NCBI GenBank assembly: GCA_016841005.1
Contig: JAEORG010000184.1
Location: 1-30,964 of the forward strand
Source of the DNA: Candidatus Thorarchaeota archaeon
GTDB taxonomy: Archaea; Asgardarchaeota; Thorarchaeia; Thorarchaeales; Thorarchaeaceae
Length of the DNA: 30,964 nt
Direction: 5' to 3'
Shown: piece by piece, positions 15,192 through 26,600 of the stretch
How the letters are laid out: each line of letters begins with the position of its first letter
Position numbering within the stretch: position 1 is the first letter of the stretch
Notes under the pieces: model-generated
Told to the model about the DNA's origin: nothing
The model's input: the letters and a program-made list of their open reading frames with translations, nothing else
Database searches by the model: none
Program-made: the position numbers and the translations under genes

Positions 15192-15893
15192 ATGCGAATT
15201 GGTGTAGGCCAAGTGGACCTGAAATGTTGTGATGTCGAATACAACATAAGTCAGACAGCAATGATTCTTGACGAAGCCACTGACAACCTCATAGACGCCT
15301 TAGTCCTACCAGAGATGACAAACTCAGGGTATTATTTTGATTCACCTGAGGAAGCACGCATGTCTTCGGAAGCTATACCAAATGGACCATTTTCTGAGTT
15401 GCTACTTGAATGGTCGAACAATGGAAGTCTAGTAATAGCGGGAATAAATGAGCAGGTTAATGATATTCTATATAACTCCGCAGTTGCATTCGGGTCTGGC
15501 AGACATCTTGGGACCTATCGGAAAATCAACCTCTTTGGTTCTGAGGAGGAATGGTTCAAGAGTGGGCCTCAGGAACCTTTTGTAATAGAACACAACGACT
15601 ATCATTATGGTTGCATCATCTGCTTTGAATGGAACTTTCCTGATTTGATTGAAATTTCTTCGAGAGAAGGAGCGCAAATCATTCTACATCCTCTGAATAG
15701 TGGCATTGAGAGATGGAGAGATGCAATGAGGAAAAGTGCAAGAGAAAATGGAGTCATCACAGCCTCTGCAAACAGAGTAGGAGTAGAAAGAGGAAGGAAA
15801 TTTTCTGGTGGATCAAGCATTATTGACTCTAATGGAAAAATTCTGTTGAAGATGGATTCGCAAAGTACCGGAATAGGTTGGGTTGAGATCTAA
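15192..15893 (+). CDS. Carbon-nitrogen hydrolase (nitrilase superfamily)
   Basis: Cytoplasmic hydrolase of the nitrilase/omega-amidase superfamily, 233 residues, somewhat shorter than the usual 260-280. The Glu-Lys-Cys triad is complete: Glu41 in Leu-Pro-Glu-Met, Lys111 in Tyr-Arg-Lys-Ile-Asn-Leu-Phe, and Cys144 in Ile-Ile-Cys-Phe-Glu-Trp-Asn-Phe-Pro-Asp. The later Ala-Arg-Glu-Asn-Gly and Gly-Gly-Ser-Ser-Ile-Ile-Asp strands also fit. Likely substrates are small amides or N-carbamoyl compounds, but the branch cannot be fixed by eye. ATG 15192 follows AAAGGAG by 9 bases; an in-frame TTG at 15189 is possible but less likely. It stands alone, 97 bases after the Orc-like gene, and converges on gcvH with a shared hairpin between. 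Confidence 0.9.
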   Translation: MRIGVGQVDLKCCDVEYNISQTAMILDEATDNLIDALVLPEMTNSGYYFDSPEEARMSSEAIPNGPFSELLLEWSNNGSLVIAGINEQVNDILYNSAVAFGSGRHLGTYRKINLFGSEEEWFKSGPQEPFVIEHNDYHYGCIICFEWNFPDLIEISSREGAQIILHPLNSGIERWRDAMRKSARENGVITASANRVGVERGRKFSGGSSIIDSNGKILLKMDSQSTGIGWVEI

Positions 15894-15923
15894 TAAAGAA
15901 ATCATTAATCCTGGAACGCAGAA

Positions 15924-15970
15924 TGACAAAAAGAAAATAGGGATTGTGTAGGCCGGATACCCGGCCACAC
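15924..15970 (-). terminator. Hairpin terminator of gcvH, shared with convergent gene
   Basis: GTGT-(A)-GGCCGG (15946-15956) pairs with CCGGCC-ACAC (15961-15970) around an ATAC loop, a 10-bp stem with one bulged A. On the minus strand it begins 11 bases after the gcvH stop and is followed by a T-rich tract (complement of 15924-15939), as in intrinsic-type terminators. It would also cap the plus-strand hydrolase transcript. Confidence 0.7.
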
Positions 15971-15981
15971 ATATACTTAGA

Positions 15982-16422
15982 TTATTCGCCCTTCATAGCC
16001 TTCTTGGCTGCGACCTCTGCCTTTGCCCAGGCTTCGAGACCATCGCCACCTTGGAGTGCTTTAAATTCACCCATATCAGCGGGTTCGATAACAGCAATCC
16101 ATCCAGCACCATAAGGATCATCATTCAAAAGTGCAGGATTATCTTTGAGTTCCTCATTGACCTCAACGATTATTCCACCCACTGGAGCTTTGACGGCACC
16201 AGTCCACTTTCCGCTCTCAAGAGTACCGATGGAACGACCACTCTTGACGTCTTTTCCTGCTGGCCTTAATCGAATGAACTTGATTTTGCCTGCAGCAAAT
16301 GCACCAAGTTCTGTAATACCTAATTTGATCTTACCGCCCTCATCTTTCAACCATAGTGAGTCGGTTTCGCTTGCAAAGTAGCGCAGATCATCAGGGAAAT
16401 TGAACTCATCTATTTGAACCAT
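15982..16422 (-). CDS. gcvH: Glycine cleavage system H protein (lipoyl carrier)
   Basis: Lipoyl-carrier protein that shuttles the aminomethyl group among the P, T and L proteins of the glycine cleavage system, or serves as a lipoate carrier in other pathways. The 146 residues fit GcvH. The lipoylation hairpin is clear: Gly-Thr-Leu-Glu-Ser-Gly-Lys72 lines up with the usual Glu-Ser-Val-Lys, then Ala-Pro-Val-Gly-Gly-Ile-Ile-Val-Glu-Val-Asn-Glu. The C-terminal Gly-Ala-Gly-Trp-Ile motif is also present. No gcvP, gcvT or lipoate ligase lies in this window. ATG 16422 has AGGTG 6 bases upstream, and a CTTATA box (complement of 16458-16463) gives it a separate promoter. The C-terminal tail is Ala/Lys rich, probably helical. 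Confidence 0.93.
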   Translation of the reverse strand: MVQIDEFNFPDDLRYFASETDSLWLKDEGGKIKLGITELGAFAAGKIKFIRLRPAGKDVKSGRSIGTLESGKWTGAVKAPVGGIIVEVNEELKDNPALLNDDPYGAGWIAVIEPADMGEFKALQGGDGLEAWAKAEVAAKKAMKGE

Positions 16423-16507
16423 GGTTTACACCTAGGTCGTAATTGGCGAAAACCTACTATAAGACCGTTTCGGAGAAATAGGAATTGTTCTTTCAGATTG
16501 TAAATTA

Positions 16508-16714
16508 TCATTCATCTGAGCCATTCATTATCTTCCGCATGTTATCTAAATCCTCTGAGTCCACTTCAACATAAATCGGACCAGAATATCCACAATCTTC
16601 TTCACAACAATAGTATGTTGTCGGCACCAGCCATCCCCCGACTGAGCTGGCAGCCTCCTTAAGATTAGGACTCCCACACTTTGGGCACACCCGGACTGTC
16701 TGTTGCTGTTTCAA
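16508..16714 (-). CDS. Small zinc-ribbon protein
   Basis: A 68-residue protein with one probable zinc ribbon: Cys10-Pro-Lys-Cys13-Gly, then after 22 residues Cys36-Cys37-Glu-Glu-Asp-Cys41-Gly-Tyr. The short acidic C-terminal helix ends in Gly-Ser-Asp-Glu. Function unknown; such proteins are common in archaea and often bind nucleic acid or protein partners. The start chosen is TTG 16714, because GGGAGGA (complement of 16721-16727) lies exactly 6 bases upstream. The ATG at 16732 would place that sequence inside the coding region and has no ribosome binding site itself. A TTTAAAA-type box (complement of about 16758-16765) predicts a start near 16736, consistent with this choice. It is divergent from the RadA-like gene. 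Confidence 0.75.
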   Translation of the reverse strand: MKQQQTVRVCPKCGSPNLKEAASSVGGWLVPTTYYCCEEDCGYSGPIYVEVDSEDLDNMRKIMNGSDE

Positions 16715-16839
16715 TCTGCATCCTCCCAGCATATATTATAGAGTATTGAAGTTGATTCTTTTAAACTGCTTGCCAGCTGCAGACCGCATTTCTCGCTTTC
16801 AGGGGCGGTTATTAGTGATGGGCACCACAAAAATATGAG

Positions 16840-17625
16840 ATGAAAAAGAATGAATCAGACCTGATGCCGGGATTCTATACGGCCGACCAAATCACCAGAA
16901 AAAAGATGGCTACTGGAATTACGGCGATTGATAGTCTGCTAGATGGTGGACTAGAGAGTGGACTCACTCATCTATTCTATGGACCTAAGGAACTTCAGAA
17001 TGACCTGCTCAAGATTGCAGTATTTGCACAACTTCCTAGAGAGAAAGGAGGTATAGAGAGCCCTACTATAATCATTGACAGTGCAAACATGCTCAAGATT
17101 GAGAAGATAACAGACTACTCCTTCGAGTACGGCCTTGAACCAGAAGAGGTCATGGACCGGATATACATCACTCGTGCGTTCAATTCATCTCAGACTTATG
17201 ATATCGTGATGAACCAACTTGAAGAGTTCTTTGTTCGCGTCCCAGCACGTCTACTCATGGTGACAGGGCTTCCAGACCTCTATGTTTCAGAAGGAATGAC
17301 AGGAGAAGGCGCACAGGAGCTCACACATATGGCAACACGACTCATGACATTCACCCTTCAGAGAGGACTGTATACTGTGATATCAGCACCCCCATCACCT
17401 AGAAATCGAAGTTCCCCAGCTGGAGGAAAGGCGCTGACAAGCTGTGCGCAGGTTCATGTACAGGTAGAGGAGTTGAAATCGTACTTCAGATATGGTCTCG
17501 CGAAACATCCGAACCTTCCAGTCAGGAGGTCTTCCCGTTCAAAGCCAGTCACATTTGGAACTACTCTACCTCTATCATATTTCTTGAGTTCAGAGGAAAA
17601 AGATGAGAGTGAGTCAGAGGACTGA
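16840..17625 (+). CDS. RadA/KaiC-fold protein lacking a P-loop
   Basis: A 261-residue member of the RecA/RadB/KaiC superfamily by its N-terminal core: Ala-Thr-Gly-Ile-Thr-Ala-Ile-Asp-Ser-Leu-Leu-Asp-Gly-Gly-Leu-Glu-Ser-Gly, matching the segment before the Walker A loop in RadA and RadB. The loop itself reads Tyr-Gly-Pro-Lys-Glu-Leu-Gln-Asn-Asp, so the Gly-Lys-Thr/Ser is gone. The Walker B strand (Leu-Leu-Met-Val-Thr-Gly-Leu) has no aspartate. The late Gly-Gly-Lys-Ala-Leu-Thr segment fits the fold. ATP hydrolysis is unlikely; a recombination-accessory or signalling role is inference. No ribosome binding site is seen before ATG 16840; a TTATTAG box near 16809-16815 would make the mRNA nearly leaderless. 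It converges with the giant gene, 7 bases apart. Confidence 0.75.
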   Translation: MKKNESDLMPGFYTADQITRKKMATGITAIDSLLDGGLESGLTHLFYGPKELQNDLLKIAVFAQLPREKGGIESPTIIIDSANMLKIEKITDYSFEYGLEPEEVMDRIYITRAFNSSQTYDIVMNQLEEFFVRVPARLLMVTGLPDLYVSEGMTGEGAQELTHMATRLMTFTLQRGLYTVISAPPSPRNRSSPAGGKALTSCAQVHVQVEELKSYFRYGLAKHPNLPVRRSSRSKPVTFGTTLPLSYFLSSEEKDESESED

Positions 17626-17632
17626 CTCGGAA

Positions 17633-20600
17633 TTACTCATCTTTGTCCAGACTTTTCACTAGTTCATCAACAAGATCGCGTGGTAGATTCTTTGCTTGTT
17701 CGATTAGAATGTTAATCTCATGTTCAGGTACACCTTTACGTATCAAGTCCGCTCTAAGTTCCCCAAGTTCGAATACTGAGAGTTTGTCATCCATATCAAC
17801 TGATGGCTCTGTAATGATTGGTTCAGAAGGTGCTGGCTCTTCGATTGGTTCCAGTGTGGGTACAACTTCTTCTTCAAGTATGACAGATTTTACTTCAGGT
17901 TCAGTTGGGACAGAAACAGCTGTTTCTACCTCGTCACCAGCAATCCGTCTATTTGCTTCCTCCTCAACTTCTTTGAGGACTTGATCGACTGACTTACCGT
18001 CACGCCTTGCAGCTCGAATCGCTTCTTGTTCAATGACCTCTCTGACGAAAGCAGCTTGCTCACTCATTTTCATCTTGGCGATGTCTGCTTTGAACTCATC
18101 AAGTTCCGTAGGGCTGAGATTCGTAAGGATTGAAAGTTGAACAAGAAGTTCTCCCATCTCAGGAATATTAACTGGTATGGTTTCTTCAGGCATCTGTGAT
18201 GCGGTTCGTGTTATTGCAAGACTTGAGTATGTATCATTGAATAGGTCCGCAATGAGTTGTTGTCTCATTTTAACACCAGTTAGTGGTTTCGGTATCTTTC
18301 CTTTTCGAATAGTCTTAATTTGACTATTGATTTGTCGGAGACGTTTTGGCACACTCCAAATTCTTACATAACCAACAAGTATCATTATCACGATAAGTGC
18401 AAATGGAAGTCCATAATAGAATAGGTTGATAGTTAATGTATCAAGGCTGTTTTGCTGTACATCTACAAGAACTGTAATTGTCTGAGATGTATAATTACCG
18501 TACTGGACACTGATTTGAATAACACCCGCTCCAGTGTTCAACAATCCTCCGGATTGAAGCTCGACTTCGTATATACCATCACCAATTTCTCTCCAGACGG
18601 GAGTGACTGCTTGCGTTGTCCTTGAGATATTGAGAGTTGCACCCGTAATACCTTGATTGTGCCAAGTATCATTGAAGAAGAATCTGAGTGTCGGACCTTC
18701 TCCATTAGCAAACGAAATAGACTCCTCACTATTTGTCAATATTAGTACTGCTGGAATTTCAATAATTTGTATCCTAATCAGAATTTCAGCACGTTTTCTA
18801 TTCTCTAGGAACATTTCAATATAGAGCCTATATTGATCATCATGGATGATTGCTGCAATTGCTTCATCAGTTGAATCGAATGTGAAACTATACAGTCCGT
18901 TTCCGAGATCAACCATTGTTACAGGGACAGAACTGTCAATTGAAGGACCTCGAAGATAACTATTCTCTGTTGCAACTGCACCTTCTAGTCCTCCAACATA
19001 TCCATCATCTGCATCTGTATCGTTGAATAAAATGTAGACTGTCAGTGCATCGCCATATGGAAGTTGTAGTTCCAATGGATTATCAATTATACCTTGATAT
19101 TCCGGAGTGTATTGAACTGAATCCATTACTATCTCAGTTCTTACTTCCCTTACTATTATTGTGACACTCGCGGGACCTTCCTGATAGTTCTCCTTAATGA
19201 AGGAGATTGTGAGTGTATACGATCCAGGGCTAACAAGCGTGGTGTTTACAAATATCAAATAGGTTCCGTTACCAAGGTCAGTTGCATTTCCCTCAAAAAT
19301 ATCCCATGAATATTCTGCAAGTGCATTTGGAACATAACCAAATCTCCCTGCATCAAAGACGAAACTTAGGTTTCCACTCCATCCCCAACTGACATCCAAA
19401 GTGGGTGGTCGATCTACATCTGTTGGAATACGTTTGATAGTTAGACTGAGTCGAGTAGATGAGGCTGAGTATATCGGATTGTTTGGAGATGCTCTAAAAC
19501 TAATACCCCAAATTCCGTAACCAACCTCTGTCGTATTGAAACTAACAATGAATAGACCACTAGATCCAAGACCTGTAAGTGTTCCATTGAGACCTTTCTC
19601 TGCTAATACCCAGGTGACAGTTGCATTATCAATATCAACAGGGATGTCAGGAGCACTTAGATAGACTGTAAAATTGACAATCTCTGAGTAGAAAGCTTCC
19701 TCATCTTCTGTTGTACCACTTGCAAGCTCAAGCAACGATTGAGTCTGCAAAACATTGATTTTGAATGAATCAGCGGCAGGTACAAAATTAACTAGTTCGG
19801 CTGCAATTCTCACATCATACGACGACCCAATATCTAGAATCGTGGGGCCACCAGCGGGGATTACTCCAGTATAAAATCCTGGAGTGCCATTATAACTCAA
19901 AAATGTTGAAAATGTTTCCAATGATAATGTCACAAGCGTCACGTATTGATCGAGGATAGGACCTCCACTCGAGGTATCCATCAGATATACTGTGATGTTT
20001 ATCCCTCCACCACGAGGAATAAACAACAATGCTTGAGTTGGATCAATCGTATTCATATCAGACTGTAGTGATAAGACCACAAGTGTAACAGTCGCAATGG
20101 CATCTGTAAAACCTGTCTTGTTTGCTTGTATAGTAATGATATGTGAACCTGCTGTGAAGACTGTAGTATTGAATTTAGCTTGATAGACACCAGTTCCTAC
20201 AAACTCGTTCAGGACTCCAGAGAAAACACCAGAGGACCAGCGAACAGTCGCGCCAGTAGTAAAGTTACCGTGAAGGATGTCATTGAATTCAACACTCACC
20301 GTTGCATTTGAATTCCAATATACCTGTACAGATGGTTCAACTGGATTAAGGAATGTGTTGATGGTAACCACTGTGAATGTCGGGTTGCTTATACTATCTT
20401 CATAAGGCCAGAGAGAGGCTGTAATATCAAGAGTTCTAGCACCTAGACCTACTAGATCAGTTGTATCAAATGAGATGTTATAGACACCAAGACCATTCTC
20501 CACAATTGTAAGACCATGCGGTTGGGTTGTAGTCCCTTCATAAAACACAGTCAGTGATGCACCTTCTATTCCAACTCCATGATCCAAATCATTGTAGTAT

Positions 20601-23600
20601 ACGACAATGAACACGCTATCTGTAAATTGTACAGAAGAAGGAGAGGGTTGATCATTTAGAAGAACTGAATGGATAAGATTGGTTGAACCCTTCAATGTAA
20701 TCGTTGTGAGATTCCTGTAGTAGGGCACTCCATACGGATCCCACTGAATATCAAGGTCGAAATTGTATGTACCTGTTGTTCCAAGAAGTGTCGTATTTAC
20801 TTTGATTGTATAGGTTCCAGCATTAACTCCCGTACCAACTTCTAACCAATAGTATGGTAAGGATGGTGATTGACAATCAGATGAGATTGTTGCACCTTCA
20901 ATTGACGCGCTTGTGCTTGTATCTGTAAGCGGGAAGACTATTGTAAGATTATCGCCAAACGGAGTTGTATTGATGGGATCAACTGCAATTGACATTGACC
21001 GCTGAGTGATTGTTATGAACACAATGGTTGAATCATCAGAATAATAGGGTTTCTCAGAATCAATCCAATCCACAGCCACTGTCAGATTATAACGCCCATA
21101 GATGTTTCCTACGATAGTAGAATTAATTGACAGTTCGAACTGAGAACCTAGTTGAACTAAACTAAATCCAGACGAAATTAGTGTTCCATTGAAATAGAAG
21201 AGAGAGATGTCTCCTACGGTTATTGCAGTGATAGCAGTACCTGCATCAAGATCTGTATACTCGAACGTGAAAATCACTATATCCAGAAACATTGTCTGCG
21301 CAGGAGGTGCAGTTATTTCGACATTGGTGTTTCTCGCACGACTTATGACTCTGACATTCAACGTGGAGTTATCATGATATGGGGAACCAGATGTCCAGTC
21401 AGCATGGATTTCTATAGAGTGTTGACCCAAATCTCCAAGAGCTGATGTGTTGAGGATTATAGTATAAGTGCCATCTCCGAAATCAGTGTAAGTAAAGTGT
21501 GTATTTTCAGTAAGTGGAAGTGATGAATTGTAAATCGAGATAGTCGCTCCAGTAATCCCAGCACCACTATCCGAATCTGAGAATAACACAGTGAATGTTG
21601 CATTATCATTGTATGCAGTTGTCGAAGGCTCTACGTCCAAATCCAAAGAGGATGCTCGTATTCTCAATTCGAAGCTCACTGTAACTTCAGCGTCTTGGTA
21701 GAATGGAGTGAGGTTATCATAAACTAATCTAACATCTAGTGAGTATATTTGACCTATATTGAGGACTTGATTAGATGTGACCACGGTGAGGTTGTAGTAT
21801 CCCTGTGTTGGCATCCAAGAAATATAGTAAATCCATGGTCCTGCAGTTAGGAACTCAAGACTGACCAGACCGGATAGATTACCAATATCTCCTCCTGTGT
21901 AGAGGTCTCTATAGTATAAGTGAAACTCAATGACAGAATTATATGGAGCAGTTGGTACAGGAGGCGAGGATAGTATTGTCGCTCGATCTGTGACTCTGAA
22001 TTGTTGTGTGACATTTGCATCTGAAATCCATGGTGAGGTTGAATGGAGAAGAACTGTAAGTGGGAAAGTCCCGTTAACATACTTGTATGTACTGTTCAGA
22101 GTTACTTGATACTGTCCACCTGAGAGCTCCACAACAGAATAGTTTGTTGGATCCACAGGACTTGCTCCATCATATAGAGTAAGTGTAGCACCTGTTATTC
22201 CAGTAGATGAACTTCCAGTCACATCAGTCCAAGTCACTGTAAACTGTGTCTCATCGAGATATTGCGTCGGGGGCGGTGCCAAATATTCGACTGTTGTTTG
22301 ACGTACGATCACATTAATGAAAACCACACGTCCGGTTCTATTAGCATAGAAGGGAGAGCCAGCCCATGTAACATCAAGAATTAGAGCCTTTTGTCCGAGT
22401 GCTCCGAATTGACTTGTATTAAAACTGATTGTGAAAGTTCCTGCTAAGTGAATATAGGAGAAGGAAGCATTCAAACCGATTGATAATTTTACATCATCAA
22501 GTATGACGTCACTTGCTCCTCCGGTCACGTCTTCATAAGTAAAAGTGAAGGTGGCATTCTCTCCATAGCTTGTAGGAGAGGGAGGAGTCAGGGAAACTAG
22601 TGTGTCTCGTGGGAGAACTCTGACAGGTACAACATCTGCTCTATTCGTGTAGAATGGAGCTACTCCTGTTGTCCAATTAACGTAGACATTCATGTAAATT
22701 GGAGTGCCTGTAACAATCCGTCCAAATATGGTTGTATTAAAGGTAATTGAGTAGTTTCCAGGTTGCAATGCTTGATCAACTTCAATTATCGATACTTGCC
22801 CAAGGTCAACTGTTTCTCCTACGAAATCAACATAGACTAACACATTACCAGTGGAATTATCGATACCGGTACCACTGAATAGTTCGCTATAGAAGAATGT
22901 GAAACTCATTTCATCAAGGTATGGTGTTGGACCCGATGATAAGAGGAGTGTAAGTGCAGATTCCACACCGACAACATTAGCTGTAGTCGATAATGACTTG
23001 TCAAAATACGTCTGAGTGATTCCAGTCCAGGTGACATTAATTGTAAAGGTCTGAATTCCTTGGCCAAATTGATTTGCATTGATACTAATCAAGTAAAATC
23101 CAGCACCTGAAACAGTATCATTATCGACGCTGAAGACAACAAGTCCAGATGTGTTCTGAACTGTGAATGAAACAATCGAAGACTTGATACCTAATGCATT
23201 ATCGAGGTCTCCATAATACACTGAAATGTTGATTACACCGATGGTACTTGTTGGTTCAACTGCGCTCACTAGTCTGAACTCGGTGTTATGTGTTCTAATA
23301 GTCACTGTGATACTGAAATCACCGTCTTGATAATCAGCTCGAGAGAAAGTAAAGTTGACAAGCAGATTCTGTTGAAGTGTATCTGATTCATCTGTGAAGA
23401 ATGTTATTCTATACCTACCTTGGGCAGAGAGCCACTCGACTAGATAATTTGTCCAAGTTGATACTACCGTTACTGCGCCAGTATCATTCGAAACTGGTGT
23501 TGCATGATCAATATCTGTATAATTTACATAGAATATTGGATCATTGCCCACAGGGATATCCAAAGATCCTACTGTCGGTACTGCATATGTATATGCAATT

Positions 23601-26600
23601 CGAATTGTAAGAGTAAAAGTAAGTGTCTTTGTTTCTGACGATGCTTCAGTTGCTGTAAGATTGAACTGATAGTCACCCTTTGACAGGCCTGTGACGATTA
23701 GAGTAACTGTATACAGCCCATTTCCTTCATCCACAAACGAAATTGAGATTCCAGTTGGAGTTATCGTCGCACCTGTGATGCCTGCTGCCCTGTCTACATC
23801 TGTATAGTTTAGAGTTATATCCACATTAGTTTCGACTGGTGTGATTACTAGCGGATAGCTTGGTGATGAGAGGAAACTAGTAGCTGGACGATAGAGAAAT
23901 GTGATTAGCACGAACGCTGTATCATAGTTGACACTACTTGGATTGACTGTAATTAGAATTTGATATTGGCCAGTCGAGAAACTGGCTCCTGAAATTGTAA
24001 AATCATACCTTCCACTACCCAATTCAGAAAGGCTGAAGCTATAGCCTCCGGAAACGGAGAACTCTCCTTGAGTTAGACTTAAAATTGGATCCCCGTCATA
24101 TTGATTTCCACTCTCACTCACATTTACACGAAGAACGATATTGAAATCGTCACCACTTGGAAAGATGAGATCACTGGGTTCATGATAGAGATAGGTATCA
24201 AGTGCGCGAATTGTGATGGTCACTTGCATCGAGGCACCATTGTAGATTGCACTTGATGATGTCAAGATAACATCGAGATGAAAAGTCCCTACAGCCCAAG
24301 AACTTGTATCAAGTGTGAATATCATGGAGCTGAATGGTGTTCCTCCTACAGTTATCTGATTGAGGTAAATTGCTGAAATCTCAGCATTGCTATTGTCAAG
24401 ATCATACCATGTCACATTGAAGTCCGAACTATTTCCGAACGGGATAAGGGAATCATATGCGACATTGATGAATGAATTATGAGCACGAATAGTCAAGGCG
24501 AGTGTAATTTGAGCGTCTGCATAATTAGTCTTGGACATTGTGATATTGATTAGATAGACTCCGGGTGTAGATGTGCCTACTACCATATTGACGGTATAAT
24601 CGCCACCTGACACTTCTACAACACTACCAGAAATTCCAGATGGCCATTGTACCAGACTTGCTGACGCACCTGTGATTCCTGCTAAGCCATGATCAATATC
24701 ACTGAGGGTGATTGTCATAGATGTATCTTGATTGTATGGAGTAGTTACTGAATTACCACCATCTGCAAAGAGCGCAGTATCGATGTTACGGAGCATGAAG
24801 ATAATAGACACTGATGCTTCAAGGAGATAGGTCTCTGATGGAGTAGCATTAATTTGATAGACATAGTTGCCTACACTTAATGCAGCTGAGTCAAGAGTCA
24901 CAGAATATGTACCATTGCCATGGTCTGTTGCACTTCCCACAATTGTACCATTTGATGTAATTGTTGCACCACTAATCAAGGCTGATGTGATTTGATCTCG
25001 GAGTGTTATCACAACAACGAAGTCATCGCCATAAGGAGTCGATGATGGAGTTTCGTAGAGAAGATATGTTCGATGTGAGATATCTAACTCAAAAAATGTA
25101 GATGCTGGATTATAGTAAGGATGAGTAGATTGGATATCAAGATGCCATCTTCCATAGTTCACAAGATCTGTTGTGTTTAGGGCAATTCCATAGCGTCCAT
25201 CTCCATAATCATCGAATGTCACAGTGGTTGGTGATCCAGTGATGGTCCAATTCATTGTGACTGTTGCACCAGAGATAAAGGATGAGTCTACATCATCTGT
25301 AAGATTGACTGACACATACAATAAATCACCAGCAATCTTTGCCGCTATATTATCATCAAGTGCATCTCCTGGAGCATCGAGCGTTAAAGATGAATCATGT
25401 TTGACTGTGAAAATACGCTGGAACATCCCAACCCTATTAGAAACGGATAATCCTGAATCATTGTAGAAAGCTGTCAAAGTCCATTGTCCAGCGTCAGCGG
25501 TAGAGTCTAACTGCTTTAACCAGTTCGGATATGTTAGAGGTCTACTAATTTCAGCAGCAACACTATAGAAAGTGTCAGGAGATGAAAGACTTCTGTATTG
25601 TGTTAGGAGATAGGATGCAGGTAAGACTGTATCTGCGATTCTGACCTCATCGAGCGTGCCATTGAAATAAGCAGGATTGGTCGTGAATTGGTTATCAACA
25701 AGTCCTCCACCAATTCCCCAATCTCCACTATAAGTGATGTTGTTGAAGGTTCCTGATCCGGAGCTTGAAAATGTGTTGTCGAGACCATTGATGTATATCT
25801 TATGATTTGCAGGGGTGCTTGCATCCATCACACAGGCAAAGTGATACCAAGTATTTGCGGACCATGTTGTACGTGCTGAGTAAAGATAATATCTCGATAC
25901 AAAATCATCGTTCTCAAGCTTGAATACCATTGCTCCACGACGAATTACACCCCCTCCAGTATAATCCAATCCAACAAGAGCGATATGCATATCATTATTC
26001 CCAGTGAGAAATTTGGTGACGAGAACTTGCGAGGTAGGGGATGTTGAATCAAATGTAGTATCTAGTTTAAACCACCCGGAGATTGTGACATCACTTGAAG
26101 GATTAAGTCCTTGAGATGACAATATGGTTATTGAATCATCAGTCGAAAAAACTTGCCCATTTCCAAATATAGTTGGAGTGTCATCATTGCCACCTTGGCT
26201 AGCATTATACTTACCAGTTGAGTCTACATGAATACCAGATGTCTGCTCATCAACCACTTGTTCTCCAAGGTGGTATACTGCAGCATAATCTGACACCCAA
26301 ACTTGGTGAGGATCTTGCATTGATTGAGTGAATGAATTACCATAATACATAGTTATGTCGGTATCAATAGTTGATGATAGGTTCACTCTTACCCACGCAA
26401 GGAGATGTGCGTGTGTAGAGTTGAATGCTTGATCAAAAACTTCAATCTCATGTGCTAAAATGTTGCCACCGGAAACGAAAACAATGTCATCACCATCAGC
26501 TTGCGTCTTGGTCTTTAGATCGCTATCTGTGATGTTTATCAAAATTGGTAAGTTGACTACATCTGATGGACCAACTAATGCAGAAGAAACTGTAATGACT

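Noticed and set aside
17643..17984. Open frame on the plus strand opposite the tail of the giant gene
   Set aside because: It is antisense to strongly conserved coding sequence, has a low-complexity Ser-rich translation and shows no ribosome binding site.
18454..25520. Regular repetition that might be taken for a CRISPR array or tandem DNA satellite
   Set aside because: The period is about 320 bases, the units are highly diverged in DNA, and they are coding in one frame throughout; this is a protein-domain repeat.
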